A stretch of DNA of 64,000 nucleotides from Phyllobacterium sp. 628 (GTDB taxonomy: Bacteria; Pseudomonadota; Alphaproteobacteria; Rhizobiales; Rhizobiaceae): assembly GCF_014189505.1 (NCBI RefSeq), contig NZ_CP050302.1:62001-126000 (forward strand). The letters are read 5' to 3'. This document shows, one piece after another, positions 17,896 to 27,367 of this stretch; positions within the stretch are counted from its first letter, which is position 1; each line of letters begins with the position of its first letter. The notes under the pieces are model-generated. The model saw only the letters and a program-made list of their open reading frames with translations, was not told the DNA's origin and did not search any database. The position numbers and the translations under genes are program-made.

Positions 17896-18073
17896 GGAAT
17901 GAATCCTTTGTTTCAAGTTCGGTCAAGCGATCGGCCGGTTCTTCACTGCGCATGGAATTATGCATCTGCACTCGCGATGAGTTGACACCGCGCACTTGCA
18001 TTGCAAGAGCGATCACAGCGCCAAGCACAACGGGACCACCCACCAGAGCAAGTACCCATAGAAAATCTTCCAT
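17876..18073 (-). CDS. single-pass membrane microprotein (65 residues)
   Basis: From the ATG at 18073 (MEDFLW), preceded by AAGGAA. One transmembrane helix (WVLALVGGPVVLGAVIALAM, about residues 6-25) is followed by a charged cytosolic tail. The start codon shares its A with the TGA stop of the upstream microprotein gene (TGATG), a coupling arrangement. The longer frame running to 18307 is a shadow of that upstream gene. Function unknown. Confidence 0.65.
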   Translation of the reverse strand: MEDFLWVLALVGGPVVLGAVIALAMQVRGVNSSRVQMHNSMRSEEPADRLTELETKDSFHANETR

Positions 18074-18219
18074 CACCGGGTTCCTTCCCCGGCAGACTGG
18101 TCGAGGGCATGCGGGGCAGGCTTGCCTCGGGACGGCTCCTGAATCGGTACGAGCCAAAAATATGCTGCCAAACCTATGATGAGGACAGCAACTCCGATGA
18201 GTACTGGTTGCATACGCAT
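18073..18219 (-). CDS. single-pass membrane microprotein (48 residues)
   Basis: A 48-codon gene, ATG at 18219 with an ideal GGAGG five bases upstream. It starts MRMQPVLIGVAVLIIGLAAY, one membrane helix after a short positive N-terminus, and continues FWLVPIQEPSRGK to a proline-rich tail. It is the first gene of a three-gene leftward operon (18219 to 17626), the members being coupled by overlaps. The promoter must lie in the 149 bases shared with the catalase gene. Confidence 0.65.
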   Translation of the reverse strand: MRMQPVLIGVAVLIIGLAAYFWLVPIQEPSRGKPAPHALDQSAGEGTR

Positions 18220-18368
18220 TTGTGCCTCCGGTTTTATGGATAACCGTGCAAGGGCGAGATGGTTCCAGATACTCTGCCGCGCCTGTTATTTCTCGTTGCC
18301 TCTGCAATCAGGAACCATAGCTGTCATGCGCCGTTAGACTGTATTCAATCAAACCGGAGCATTTTCTC

Positions 18369-20459
18369 ATGAAAAGCACATTCGACACCGATCGAGGCAA
18401 TGGCGGCGAGACCCATCAACATGTGCCGGAGAAAGGTCCACATAATGCCACGGACCATCTGACGACAAATCAGGGCATCCGGGTCAAAGACAATCAGAAC
18501 AGTTTGAAATCCGGCGAACGTGGACCAACATTGCTGGAAGATTTCGTTCTGCGCGAAAAGATCTTTCATTTTGACCACGAACGTATTCCCGAACGCATTG
18601 TTCATGCCCGTGGCTCGGCCGCACACGGATATTTCGAACTTTATGAATCATTGGCTGACATCACAAAAGCTGACATCTTTCAGCGGGCGGGTGAGAAAAC
18701 CCCGCTATTTACGCGATTTTCCACGGTTGCCGGTGGTGCAGGGTCGGTTGATACGCCCCGGGATGTCAGGGGATTTGCTGTCAAGTTCTATACCAAAGAA
18801 GGAAACTGGGACCTCGTCGGCAACAATATTCCCGTCTTCTTCATTCAGGATGCCATCAAGTTCCCGGATTTGGTGCATGCGGTAAAGATGGAAGCTGACC
18901 GCGCGTTCCCGCAAGCCGGAAGTGCCCATGATACATTCTGGGATTGGGCATCGCTGATGCCGGAGACGACCCACATGTTGATGTGGGCCATGTCCGATCG
19001 CACCATTCCCCGGTCGCTGCGTATGATTGAAGGTTTCGGCATTCACACCTTCCGGCTGGTCAATGCGAAGGGCAAATCGACTTTCGTCAAATTCCATTGG
19101 AAGCCAAAGCTTGGACTTCAGTCGACGGTCTGGGATGAGGCATTGAAGCTTCAGGCGGCAGACAATGATTATCATCGCCGCGATCTCTGGGAATCCATCC
19201 AATCCGGCAATTACCCGGAATGGGAGCTTGGCATGCAGTTGTTTGATCAGGAATTTGCTGATGCTCAGCCCTATGACGTACTCGATGCCACAAAGCTCAT
19301 TCCCGAAGAGGTCGTTCCGATCAGGCTAGTCGGGCGGATGGTTCTTGACCGCAACCCGGACAATTTCTTTGCGGAAACCGAGCAGGCTGCATATTGCCCG
19401 GCCAACATTGTTCCAGGCATTGATTTCTCCAATGATCCCCTTCTTCAAGGCAGGCTCTTCAGCTATCTCGACACACAAAAATCCCGGCTCGGGACCGCAA
19501 ATTTTCATCAGTTGCCCATCAATGCACCGAAATGCCCGGTCATGAATTTTCAACGGGACGGTCAGATGCAAATGAATGTTCCCAAGGGACGTGCCAATTA
19601 TGAGCCAAACAGCTTGGCTGATCACAACGAGGAAGGCGGCCCGCGTGAATGCCCGGTGACGGGTTTCAGCACATTCGAAGGACGGCCTGAGCATAGCGAA
19701 GAGGGTGACAAACTGCGCATTCGTGCCGAACTGTTCGCCGATCATTACAGCCAGGCGCGTCTGTTCTGGCAGTCGCAACAGCCTGCGGAACAAGCTCATA
19801 TCGCGTCGTCATTTGTCTTCGAATTGTCGAAAGTGGTTCTTGAGCAAGTCGCGCCACGTATGGTCGCCAATTTGCGCAACGTCGACGAGGATCTGGCGAA
19901 ACGTGTTGCAAATGGTCTTGGTATAGACTTGCCGAAAAAGAACGTCGCTGCGCGTGCGCCCGTCGATATGGCTCCCTCACCTGCTCTGAGTATCCATGCC
20001 AATATGAAGGAGACTTTGGCAGGCCGCACGATTGCCGTGCTTGTAGCAGACGGTACAGATGCTGTAGCTTTGGCCACACTTAAAAAATCCATCGAGAAAG
20101 CCGGCGCCACATGTGCAGTCGTGGCTCCAAAGATCGGTGGAGCAACCCTGTCCGATGGCAAGAAAATGAAAGCCGACGGTCAGTTGCAGGGCTCGCCCTC
20201 GCAGCTGTTTGACGCAGTTGCCGTTTTGACAACGAAAACCGCAACTGAAACTCTTTTAAAAGAAGGAGCAGCACTCCAATGGGTGATGGATGCCTTCGGA
20301 CATTTGAAAGCGATTGGATACACTGCCGACTCCAAGCCGTTGCTTGATAAAGCGGGCGTTACGCCTGATGAGGGTGTGACGGATGTTACCAAAGGTTTCG
20401 TGGAAGCAGCCACTAAGCGATACTGGGCACGCGAGCCGAGTGTACGTACCTTGGCCTAA
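18369..20459 (+). CDS. katE: catalase HPII (large-subunit clade 2)
   Basis: 696 residues, the length of large-subunit catalases. Catalytic His lies near residue 79 ([12 protein letters not shown]), the distal Asn near 153 ([12 protein letters not shown]) and the proximal haem-ligand Tyr near 365 (RLFSYLDTQ). After about residue 530 there is the flavodoxin/amidotransferase-like C-terminal domain ([18 protein letters not shown]) that marks HPII enzymes. It converts hydrogen peroxide to water and oxygen in the cytosol. The gene has its own strong terminator at 20466. Confidence 0.95.
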   Translation: MKSTFDTDRGNGGETHQHVPEKGPHNATDHLTTNQGIRVKDNQNSLKSGERGPTLLEDFVLREKIFHFDHERIPERIVHARGSAAHGYFELYESLADITKADIFQRAGEKTPLFTRFSTVAGGAGSVDTPRDVRGFAVKFYTKEGNWDLVGNNIPVFFIQDAIKFPDLVHAVKMEADRAFPQAGSAHDTFWDWASLMPETTHMLMWAMSDRTIPRSLRMIEGFGIHTFRLVNAKGKSTFVKFHWKPKLGLQSTVWDEALKLQAADNDYHRRDLWESIQSGNYPEWELGMQLFDQEFADAQPYDVLDATKLIPEEVVPIRLVGRMVLDRNPDNFFAETEQAAYCPANIVPGIDFSNDPLLQGRLFSYLDTQKSRLGTANFHQLPINAPKCPVMNFQRDGQMQMNVPKGRANYEPNSLADHNEEGGPRECPVTGFSTFEGRPEHSEEGDKLRIRAELFADHYSQARLFWQSQQPAEQAHIASSFVFELSKVVLEQVAPRMVANLRNVDEDLAKRVANGLGIDLPKKNVAARAPVDMAPSPALSIHANMKETLAGRTIAVLVADGTDAVALATLKKSIEKAGATCAVVAPKIGGATLSDGKKMKADGQLQGSPSQLFDAVAVLTTKTATETLLKEGAALQWVMDAFGHLKAIGYTADSKPLLDKAGVTPDEGVTDVTKGFVEAATKRYWAREPSVRTLA

Positions 20460-20465
20460 GACTAT

Positions 20466-20500
20466 GGCTTCAACAACGCCATCATGGCGTTGTTGAAGCC
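20466..20500 (+). terminator. hairpin terminator after katE
   Basis: A 16-bp perfect inverted repeat with a three-base loop (GGCTTCAACAACGCCA, TCA, complement) starts 6 bases after the catalase stop. The following T-run is short (CTTTATG), so it may work together with Rho or act as a 3' stabiliser. Confidence 0.75.
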
Positions 20501-20628
20501 CGCTTTATGTCCGCATGGAACCAATTGCCCGCAATAACCCTTTAATGAAGAGCGGGAGACAGAAGCATCTGTTCTCCGCCACAGAGGCAACAATGCCTTG
20601 GCACATTAAAAACATGCAGGAGGTTTCT

Positions 20629-20706
20629 ATGGGACGCGGCATTCTTCTTTGGCTACTCGGAGTTCCACTTCCAATCATTCTTATCCTCTTCCTGTTCATG
20701 CGATAG
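20629..20706 (+). CDS. 25-residue membrane peptide
   Basis: The ATG at 20629 follows AGGAGG at ideal spacing. The product MGRGILLWLLGVPLPIILIL plus five more residues is almost entirely one hydrophobic helix with two prolines and an Arg at each end. The stop lies 9 bases before the next gene, which has its own ribosome site. The pattern resembles short membrane peptides that accompany stress genes. No function can be given. Confidence 0.6.
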   Translation: MGRGILLWLLGVPLPIILILFLFMR

Positions 20707-20715
20707 GAGAGCGAT

Positions 20716-21624
20716 ATGTCCCTCACAGAATTAAACGCTGGGGCAAGTTCCGGCATAGAATCCAGTGCAAGCGCCGTCAGCTGGGGACCGATCATCGCCG
20801 GTGCCGTAGCAGCCGTCGCAATCACGATCCTGCTTACACTCTTGGGCTCGGGCTTCGGATTGACCATGGTCTCACCTTGGGCTTCCGAAGGGTCGTCAGC
20901 GGCAACCTTTGCAGTCTCAACGGCCATTGGCCTCATTGTCATCCAGTGGATTTCAGCTGGCGTTGGCGGTTACCTGACGGGGCGGCTACGGACGAAATGG
21001 TCTGGTGTCCATAATGACGAAGTGTACTTTCGCGATACGGCACACGGCTTTATCGCTTGGGCTTTGTCGACGTTGTTTATTGTTGCAGTCCTTGGATCGG
21101 CAATCACATCAACCATCAGCGGCGGCGTTCACACTGCGGCGACAGTCGCTTCGGGTGCGGCAGGCGCGGCAACATCGGCTGCGGGATCAGCTTCCAACGA
21201 TTCCTCAGTAACCTATTTCGTTGATAGTCTTTTGCGACCCGCAACCATACGGTCCGGTTCGTCTGAAGGATCCGAAACCGCCACATCACAGGTCTCCCGC
21301 ATTCTGCTGAATGCTGCAGCGACAGGAACACTCCCTGCAGACGATCGCACTTATCTCGATCAGGTCGTAGCCGCACGCAGCGGTTTGTCGGAAGCAGATG
21401 CCAAGGCACGTGTGGATGCAATCCTCGCCCGCATTGAAGCCGCAAAAACAACGGCGAAAGAAGCCGCTGACAAGGCACGCAAAGTTGGCGCAACCACAGC
21501 GTTCATGGGCGCTTTCTCCTTGCTGATCGGTGCATTTATTGCAAGCGTTGCTGCGGCACTTGGCGGTAAACAGCGCGACGACGATGAAGCCTATTCGTCC
21601 GGGTCAAAGACCGCGTATAAATAA
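20716..21624 (+). CDS. conserved-type membrane protein with Ala-rich central region
   Basis: 302 residues. It has a membrane segment near 25-50 (GPIIAGAVAAVAITILLTLL), further segments near 70-90 and 115-135, and one at the C-terminus (GAFSLLIGAFIASVAAAL). Between them is a soluble stretch with a heptad-like helix (DAKARVDAILARIEAAKTTAKEA). Similar proteins are sometimes labelled PhnA-like in rhizobia, but I see no phosphonate-related motif and leave it as unknown. It is probably co-transcribed with the 25-residue peptide and ends at a good terminator. Confidence 0.7.
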   Translation: MSLTELNAGASSGIESSASAVSWGPIIAGAVAAVAITILLTLLGSGFGLTMVSPWASEGSSAATFAVSTAIGLIVIQWISAGVGGYLTGRLRTKWSGVHNDEVYFRDTAHGFIAWALSTLFIVAVLGSAITSTISGGVHTAATVASGAAGAATSAAGSASNDSSVTYFVDSLLRPATIRSGSSEGSETATSQVSRILLNAAATGTLPADDRTYLDQVVAARSGLSEADAKARVDAILARIEAAKTTAKEAADKARKVGATTAFMGAFSLLIGAFIASVAAALGGKQRDDDEAYSSGSKTAYK

Positions 21625-21644
21625 CTCACGTGGTGATATCAAAG

Positions 21645-21676
21645 GCCGCTTGTCCAAATTGGCAGGCGGCTTTTTT
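21645..21676 (+). terminator. rho-independent terminator of the membrane-protein gene
   Basis: A GC-rich stem (GCCGCTTGTC paired with GGCAGGCGGC, one G-T pair) is followed directly by six Ts at 21671-21676. It lies 21 bases after the stop codon. Confidence 0.85.
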
Positions 21677-21760
21677 GCGCCCCGCCATCACCGGATATCA
21701 AACAGCTTGATGCTCCGGTTAACACACCGCAGGTTGGGGCTCAGACACTGGTCTTGTCAC

Positions 21761-22762
21761 TTAGCAGCGCTCAAGCAGACGCATGAGCGCTGTTTCAGCC
21801 ATGTTCAGGCCTTTGCGAAAAGGTCCACGCAATAGGGAAAAGGAGAGTTCATTACGAATGAAGGCTTCTGTTACAAGCGGATGAACGTAACTTGACCGTG
21901 TCACTGCCGGGGTATTGCGCAAAAAGGTGCTTACATCCCGCATCGCTGCAGCAATTGCCCGCTTTTTTGCCGTGTCGGTTTTAGCATCAACTCCGGCAAG
22001 GAAAGCCAGCGCCCGCGCCGAACCATGAAAGGTGCGGAAGTCCTTTGCGCTGACTTTGGAGCCGGAAATTTCCCGAAGATACTCGTTGAGTTCTGTCGCC
22101 TGCAGCGCGCGCCAGCCCTGTGCCGTCTGATATTGAAAAAGTCGGCCGCGACGTGAAAACGTTTGCAGCCCCCTAACCAGTCCCTTGTCTTCCACAACAA
22201 CGAAATTCTTCTTTTTTGATTTACCGGCAAACACAAAGCGCGCGACATTCCCTTCAATTTTAAGATCGCTCTTTTTGAGCGTGGCTATGCCACGGCCACC
22301 ATCCTTTGCATATTTCTCATGCCCTGCGCGGAATACACTTTTGTCCACAAGCTTCACCGCAAGAGCGACAATCGATGCCTTCGAGTTCTTTTGCTGGATG
22401 GCTCGCGATGTCCGTTTGCGAATGAGAGGCAATGCTTTTCCGAAAGCGAGAAGACGCTGGGTCTTGATCCGATCTCGAACATCCACCCATTTGGAATGAT
22501 AAATATATTGACGCCGTCCGAGGTCGTCCTGTCCGACAGCTTGAATGTGACCGTCTTCTTCTTCACAACATCGAACAGAAGTCCAGGCGGGTGGGATAAC
22601 CAAGGCGTCAAAACGTTTCCTGAGAACCACGCTGACGGCGCGTCCACTATTTCTGATGTAGGTAATCCCTTTAGAAGATGTATGCCGGCTTATTTCAAAC
22701 GTATCTGGATCGACGATTTTCAATCCTAATGCAGTTGCTGCTTCTCGGTATTCTGGCTGCAT
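21761..22762 (-). CDS. type IB DNA topoisomerase
   Basis: 333 residues from the ATG at 22762 (AAAGGG upstream); the longer frame needs a TTG. It has the poxvirus-like bacterial topoisomerase IB layout: an N-terminal domain with ITYIRNSGRAV and IPPAWTSVRC, the catalytic core KYAKDGGRGIATLKKSDL, and the KDFRTFHGSARAL segment carrying the catalytic Arg/His. The nucleophile is the tyrosine in TRSSYVHP near residue 290. It relaxes supercoils through a 3'-phosphotyrosine link. It is divergent from ku and its neighbours are end-joining genes, a common rhizobial arrangement. Confidence 0.92.
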   Translation of the reverse strand: MQPEYREAATALGLKIVDPDTFEISRHTSSKGITYIRNSGRAVSVVLRKRFDALVIPPAWTSVRCCEEEDGHIQAVGQDDLGRRQYIYHSKWVDVRDRIKTQRLLAFGKALPLIRKRTSRAIQQKNSKASIVALAVKLVDKSVFRAGHEKYAKDGGRGIATLKKSDLKIEGNVARFVFAGKSKKKNFVVVEDKGLVRGLQTFSRRGRLFQYQTAQGWRALQATELNEYLREISGSKVSAKDFRTFHGSARALAFLAGVDAKTDTAKKRAIAAAMRDVSTFLRNTPAVTRSSYVHPLVTEAFIRNELSFSLLRGPFRKGLNMAETALMRLLERC

Positions 22763-22997
22763 GTGTGCCCTTTTGATAACCAAAGACCTTTCTGTGCAGA
22801 AAAATAGTATCGCTCACTGTTTTTCCTCACTCCTTGGAACAGAAGCTACAAAGAGGGATTTGGTTCCCCGGCAACTGCATCGATAGAGAGGCCCGTCGTC
22901 TTTACGCATTTCTCCCGGGCCTAAGTAATCAAACGTCGTGTTGAGGAACAAAATCGCGTCAAAGACATTTTCCATTATGGAAACAAGGAGTGTTCCT

Positions 22998-23846
22998 GTG
23001 CCGCGTGCCAATTGGAAGGGATTCCTCAAAATTGCCGAGCTTAGCTGCCCGGTAGCCCTCTATACTGCCGCCTCCACATCGGATCGAATTGCCTTTCATA
23101 CGCTAAACCGGGCCACTGGACATCGGGTCCGCAGGCAATACATTGACAGCGAAACGGGAAAACCTGTCGAATCCGAAGATCAGGTCAAGGGTTACGAAAT
23201 AGGCAGCGACGATTATGTCGTATTGGAACCGGACGAAGTGGCTGCGGCTGTTCCTGAGAGTGACAAGACATTATCCATTGAAGCCTTTGTCAAAGTCGAT
23301 GCCATAGACGATGTCTATATGGATAAGCCCTACTATCTGTCTCCCTCAGACTCATCCGCGAATGAAGTATATAATCTTGTTCGCGAAGCCATGAAATCCA
23401 CGCAATCGGTTGCGCTGGTACGAACGGTTCTGTTCCGGCGAATGCGCACGGTTCTCATCCAGGCCCACGACAATGGACTGATCGCGACGACGCTTAATTT
23501 CGATTACGAGGTACGTTCCGCGAAAGACGCTTTTGACAGTATCCCTGAAATGAAAATCAGCGGTGAAATGCTGGATCTGGCCAAGCACATTATTGGCACG
23601 AAAAAGGGCACGTTTGATCCTGAGCAGTACGATGACCGCTACGAAGCAGCGCTTGCCGATCTGGTCAAAGCCAAAATGGAAGGCAAAACACTTACTGTTC
23701 CCAAACGCGCAAGCGAAGCCAAGGTTGTCGACCTCATGCAGGCGCTGCGTGAAAGTGCGGGTATCAAGGCTGGGAAATCCAGCACCAAAGGTCAAAAGAA
23801 ATCCGTGAAAAAGCCTGCAGCCTCCACGCAGAAGAAGGCGGGCTGA
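22998..23846 (+). CDS. ku: Ku protein (first copy)
   Basis: 282 residues from the GTG at 22998, where the canonical Ku start PRANWKGFLKIAELSCPVAL begins and AAGGAG is well placed. An in-frame ATG at 22977 is further from consensus. The ring-forming core has VKGYEIGSDDYVVLEPDEV, DDVYMDKPYYLSP and the ALVRTVLFRRMR strand. The C-terminus is a Lys-rich tail (KGQKKSVKKPAA) that in bacterial Ku mediates DNA threading and LigD contact. It binds double-strand ends and recruits LigD, whose gene starts 3 bases later. Confidence 0.95.
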   Translation: MPRANWKGFLKIAELSCPVALYTAASTSDRIAFHTLNRATGHRVRRQYIDSETGKPVESEDQVKGYEIGSDDYVVLEPDEVAAAVPESDKTLSIEAFVKVDAIDDVYMDKPYYLSPSDSSANEVYNLVREAMKSTQSVALVRTVLFRRMRTVLIQAHDNGLIATTLNFDYEVRSAKDAFDSIPEMKISGEMLDLAKHIIGTKKGTFDPEQYDDRYEAALADLVKAKMEGKTLTVPKRASEAKVVDLMQALRESAGIKAGKSSTKGQKKSVKKPAASTQKKAG

Positions 23847-23849
23847 TCC

Positions 23850-26396
23850 ATGGCCGTATTGGAGACATACCATCAGAAGCGCGATTTTTCGAAAACGCGT
23901 GAACCCAAGGGCTCGAAAGGCAAGAAGGCCGGAAACAGTTTCGTCATCCAGAAACACGATGCTACGCGCCTGCACTATGATCTGCGGCTGGAGATGGACG
24001 GTGTGATGAAAAGCTGGGCTGTTACACGCGGCCCAAGTCTTGTGCCAGCTGAAAAACGTTTAGCCGTTCACGTGGAAGATCATCCGATTGAATACAATGC
24101 GTTCGAGGGGACCATTCCCAAGGGCGAATATGGTGGCGGCACTGTCATCATTTGGGATCGCGGTTATTGGACGCCTGTTGATGACGCGGCCAAGGGATAT
24201 CAAAAGGGTCATCTCGAATTCGAGCTGCATGGTGAGAAGCTGCATGGCCGCTGGCATCTTGTGCGCATGCAGCGCAAGCCACGGGAAAAGCGTGAGAATT
24301 GGCTGCTTATCAAATCCGAAGACGATGCGGCACGGGACGCAAGCGATCCTGATATACTGGAAGAACGGCCGGAATCTGTCAAAACGGGCCGTGTAATCGA
24401 TGAAGTCGCGGGCGAAGAGCCGGGATGGTCGTCAAAAACTGGGAAGATTAGCGGAAAAAAGCGGCACCTTAAGTCGCCGAAGACACCGGCATCAAAGACT
24501 GAGCAGGTCGAACTCGATCCTTCCGAGTTGAAAGGGTCCAAAAAGGGAGCGCTGCCGCGCTTCATTGAGCCAACCCTTGCCACGCTGTCACAAAAGCCAC
24601 CCGCAGGCGCAGAATGGATTCACGAGGTCAAGTTTGATGGCTACAGACTGCAGGCGCATATCCATGCGGGGAAGATCAAGCTTTTCACCCGGACTGGCTT
24701 GGACTGGACGGCAAAATTCGGCAAGGAATTGGTTTCCGCATTTCAGGCGCTGCCTATTGGCAATGGGCTCATCGATGGCGAGCTCGTTGTCGAAAACGCC
24801 TCCGGCGCATCAGACTTTTCCGCTCTGCAGGCAGCGCTGAGCAATGATGACAGCAGCTGTTTCCGTTTCTATGCCTTCGATCTGCTTTACCTCGATGGCT
24901 ACGACTTGAGAGCTGCACCATTGATCGAACGAAAATCGCTCTTGCAGCAGGTTGTCGGATCGGACGAAGGCTTGATCAAATACAGCGGTCATTTCGAAGA
25001 GGATGGCAAACTTGTCCTGTCCCATTCATGCCGCCTTGGTCTGGAAGGCATCGTATCCAAACAGCGCGATGCTCCCTACCGGTCGGGACGCGTGAAGACA
25101 TGGATAAAATCCAAATGCTCGTCGCGGCAGGAATTTGTCATTGCCGCATACACGCCGTCATCGGCATCACGCAAGGCAATCGGCTCACTGGTCCTTGGCG
25201 TCTACGCAAAAGGCAAGCTTGAACATGTGGGTCGTGTCGGCACCGGTTTTACTGCACAATCGGCGGGAGAGCTGTTTCATAAACTCAGCGGGCTGCGCAT
25301 TCAGGAAAGTCCCTTTGCTGAAAAGCTGAGTGCGATCGAGAGCAGGAATATCCGTTACATCAGGCCGGAGCTTGTAGCTGAAGTTGAGTTTCGCGGGTGG
25401 ACGGCCGACGGAAGCCTGCGTCACGCTTCGTTTCGCGGATTACGGGAAGACAAGGTAGCAACGGACGTCATCAGGGAAACGCGCAAAATGTCTGCCACAC
25501 CCAAACAACCGAAACGGACAGTCCAACTCACGCATCCCGACCGTATTTATTGGCCGGATGCGGGTGTCACCAAGGAGGGACTGGCTGATTATTACACGGA
25601 GGCCTGGCGGTACATCGAACCTTTCATTGCAGGCAGGCCGCTGGCGCTTTTGCGCGGTCCGTCCGGCATCGACGGACAGCTGTTTTTCCAGAAGCATGCA
25701 TGGAAAGGCCTGAATGCCAATATCGATCTGATCAAGGATCCAAAGGACAAGGCGGGCGAGCCGCTTATCAGCATCAATGATCTGGATGGGCTCATGGCTC
25801 TGGTTCAATCCGCCGTGCTGGAAATCCATCCATGGGGGTCAACACTCAAGGATTGGGAACACCCGGATATGATCATCATGGATCTGGATCCGGGTCCAGA
25901 TGTCGGCTGGCAGACTGTCATTGACGCTGCATTGGAAACCCGTGACAGGCTCAAGCAGTTTGGCCTCAAATCCTTTGTTAAAACATCAGGTGGAAAAGGA
26001 CTGCATGTGGTTGCGCCGCTCCAGCCGAAAGCCACATGGCCAACCGTCAAAGCCTTCACCAAAGCCATCGCCGATGCCATGGCTGCCGATGATCCTGACC
26101 ACTATGTTGCAACGGTGACGAAATCAAAACGGCAGGGGAAAATTCTGATTGATTATCTGCGCAACCAAAGAGGTTCGACCGCTGTCGCGCCCTATTCGAC
26201 GCGGGCACGTGCAGGTGCACCTGTTTCCATGCCGCTTGGTTGGGATGAACTCGATCTTTCCATCGGACCAGCCTATTTCACTGTCGGTAACGCGATGACG
26301 CGCATCGACGCATTGGCCAGCAATCCGTGGGAGGATTTCCACAAAGCGGCGAAGCCACTGCCAGCGGCAAAGCCCGGCCGCAAGCCAAGCTCATAG
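23850..26396 (+). CDS. ligD: ATP-dependent DNA ligase LigD (PE-LIG-POL)
   Basis: 848 residues, three domains in the order phosphoesterase, ligase, polymerase. The 3'-phosphoesterase (about 15-170) has FVIQKHDATRLHYDLRLE and the WAVTRGPS segment. The ligase (about 220-530) carries the adenylated lysine in EVKFDGYRLQ near residue 261, then DGELVV and the KCSSRQEF motif. The archaeo-eukaryotic primase-like polymerase (about 550-840) has the metal site IIMDLDPG and FVKTSGGKGLHVV. The protein processes, fills and seals broken ends held by Ku. It is translationally close to ku and convergent with a second ku. Confidence 0.96.
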   Translation: MAVLETYHQKRDFSKTREPKGSKGKKAGNSFVIQKHDATRLHYDLRLEMDGVMKSWAVTRGPSLVPAEKRLAVHVEDHPIEYNAFEGTIPKGEYGGGTVIIWDRGYWTPVDDAAKGYQKGHLEFELHGEKLHGRWHLVRMQRKPREKRENWLLIKSEDDAARDASDPDILEERPESVKTGRVIDEVAGEEPGWSSKTGKISGKKRHLKSPKTPASKTEQVELDPSELKGSKKGALPRFIEPTLATLSQKPPAGAEWIHEVKFDGYRLQAHIHAGKIKLFTRTGLDWTAKFGKELVSAFQALPIGNGLIDGELVVENASGASDFSALQAALSNDDSSCFRFYAFDLLYLDGYDLRAAPLIERKSLLQQVVGSDEGLIKYSGHFEEDGKLVLSHSCRLGLEGIVSKQRDAPYRSGRVKTWIKSKCSSRQEFVIAAYTPSSASRKAIGSLVLGVYAKGKLEHVGRVGTGFTAQSAGELFHKLSGLRIQESPFAEKLSAIESRNIRYIRPELVAEVEFRGWTADGSLRHASFRGLREDKVATDVIRETRKMSATPKQPKRTVQLTHPDRIYWPDAGVTKEGLADYYTEAWRYIEPFIAGRPLALLRGPSGIDGQLFFQKHAWKGLNANIDLIKDPKDKAGEPLISINDLDGLMALVQSAVLEIHPWGSTLKDWEHPDMIIMDLDPGPDVGWQTVIDAALETRDRLKQFGLKSFVKTSGGKGLHVVAPLQPKATWPTVKAFTKAIADAMAADDPDHYVATVTKSKRQGKILIDYLRNQRGSTAVAPYSTRARAGAPVSMPLGWDELDLSIGPAYFTVGNAMTRIDALASNPWEDFHKAAKPLPAAKPGRKPSS

Positions 26397-26402
26397 GTTG
26401 GG

Positions 26403-27209
26403 TCAGCGCTTCTTCGGGGCCTTGGCTTCGGCAGCGAGACTTTTCTTCAACGCGTCCATGATATTGACGACATTGCTTGGACGTTCCGGTTGGACTTCGG
26501 CTTTCGGAGGCTTCTTCCTGCCCTTCTTTCTCGCGCTGATAATATCCAGCAGGCGATCCTGAACCGGATCATCCAGCATCAATGTATCCCAGGGTTTGGT
26601 TCGTTCCTTGATCAGATCGGTCATAAGACCAAGGGATTTTGCGTCGGGTTTTGCGGTCTTTATGTCACCGAAATATTCGCTCTTGTTGCGCACCTCGTCG
26701 CCATAGCGAAGCGTCCATACAATAATGCCCTTATCTCTTGCTTCCAGCATGACCGCGCGCTCCCGGCGATAAAGTACAAGGCGGGCTATGCCAACAGTTT
26801 TCGTGGCGGCCATGGCATCTCTTATGACAGAAAATGCTTCTTCACCGACGGGATCGTCAGGCAGGAGATAGTGGGGCTTGTCGTACCAGATCCATTCAAT
26901 ACTATCGCTTGGAACAAAGACATTGATGTCGATGGTCCGTGTGCTTTCCAGAGCGACGGCCTGTAATTCATCATCCTCGAGCATGACGTACTCGTCTTCG
27001 CCGCGCTGATAGCCCTTGACCTGATCATCATCGTCAACGGCCTTTCCACTGACTGAATCGATGTATTCACTGACAACGCGATTACCGGTTGTCCGGTTCA
27101 GGGTGTGAAAGCGGACTTTCTCATTCTCCGTGGTTGCCGGCATCATCGTCACCGGACATGTGACCAATGACAATTTCAAATAACCCTTCCAGAAAGTATG
27201 TGGCGCCAT
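26403..27209 (-). CDS. ku: Ku protein (second copy)
   Basis: 268 residues; starts MAPHTFWKGYLKLSLVTCPV. It has the conserved VKGYQRGEDEYVMLEDDEL, DKPHYLLPDDP and GIARLVLYRRERAV blocks of the Ku core and a basic C-terminus (AEAKAPKKR). It is clearly divergent from the first copy, so the two are old paralogues rather than a recent duplication. Multiple Ku proteins in rhizobia can form hetero-dimers or act under different conditions. It is convergent with ligD, six bases apart, hence separately regulated. Confidence 0.95.
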   Translation of the reverse strand: MAPHTFWKGYLKLSLVTCPVTMMPATTENEKVRFHTLNRTTGNRVVSEYIDSVSGKAVDDDDQVKGYQRGEDEYVMLEDDELQAVALESTRTIDINVFVPSDSIEWIWYDKPHYLLPDDPVGEEAFSVIRDAMAATKTVGIARLVLYRRERAVMLEARDKGIIVWTLRYGDEVRNKSEYFGDIKTAKPDAKSLGLMTDLIKERTKPWDTLMLDDPVQDRLLDIISARKKGRKKPPKAEVQPERPSNVVNIMDALKKSLAAEAKAPKKR

Positions 27210-27367
27210 AGCGGATACTCCGACAATCCTATGAAACGACCCACATACTGTTCGGTTCCACCTGGTCAGGACAAGATCGTGGTACCATTGATCCCGAAAC
27301 TTCCGCTACAGTCAGCCCTGTGCACGACCGGACCAGGCAGTTTGATTTTTGGCGCGTTCATATGCCT

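Noticed and set aside
22814..23029. 71-codon reverse frame between topoisomerase IB and ku
   Set aside because: It overlaps the ku ribosome site and coding start and has no ribosome site at any of its start codons; the region is better explained as the divergent promoter.
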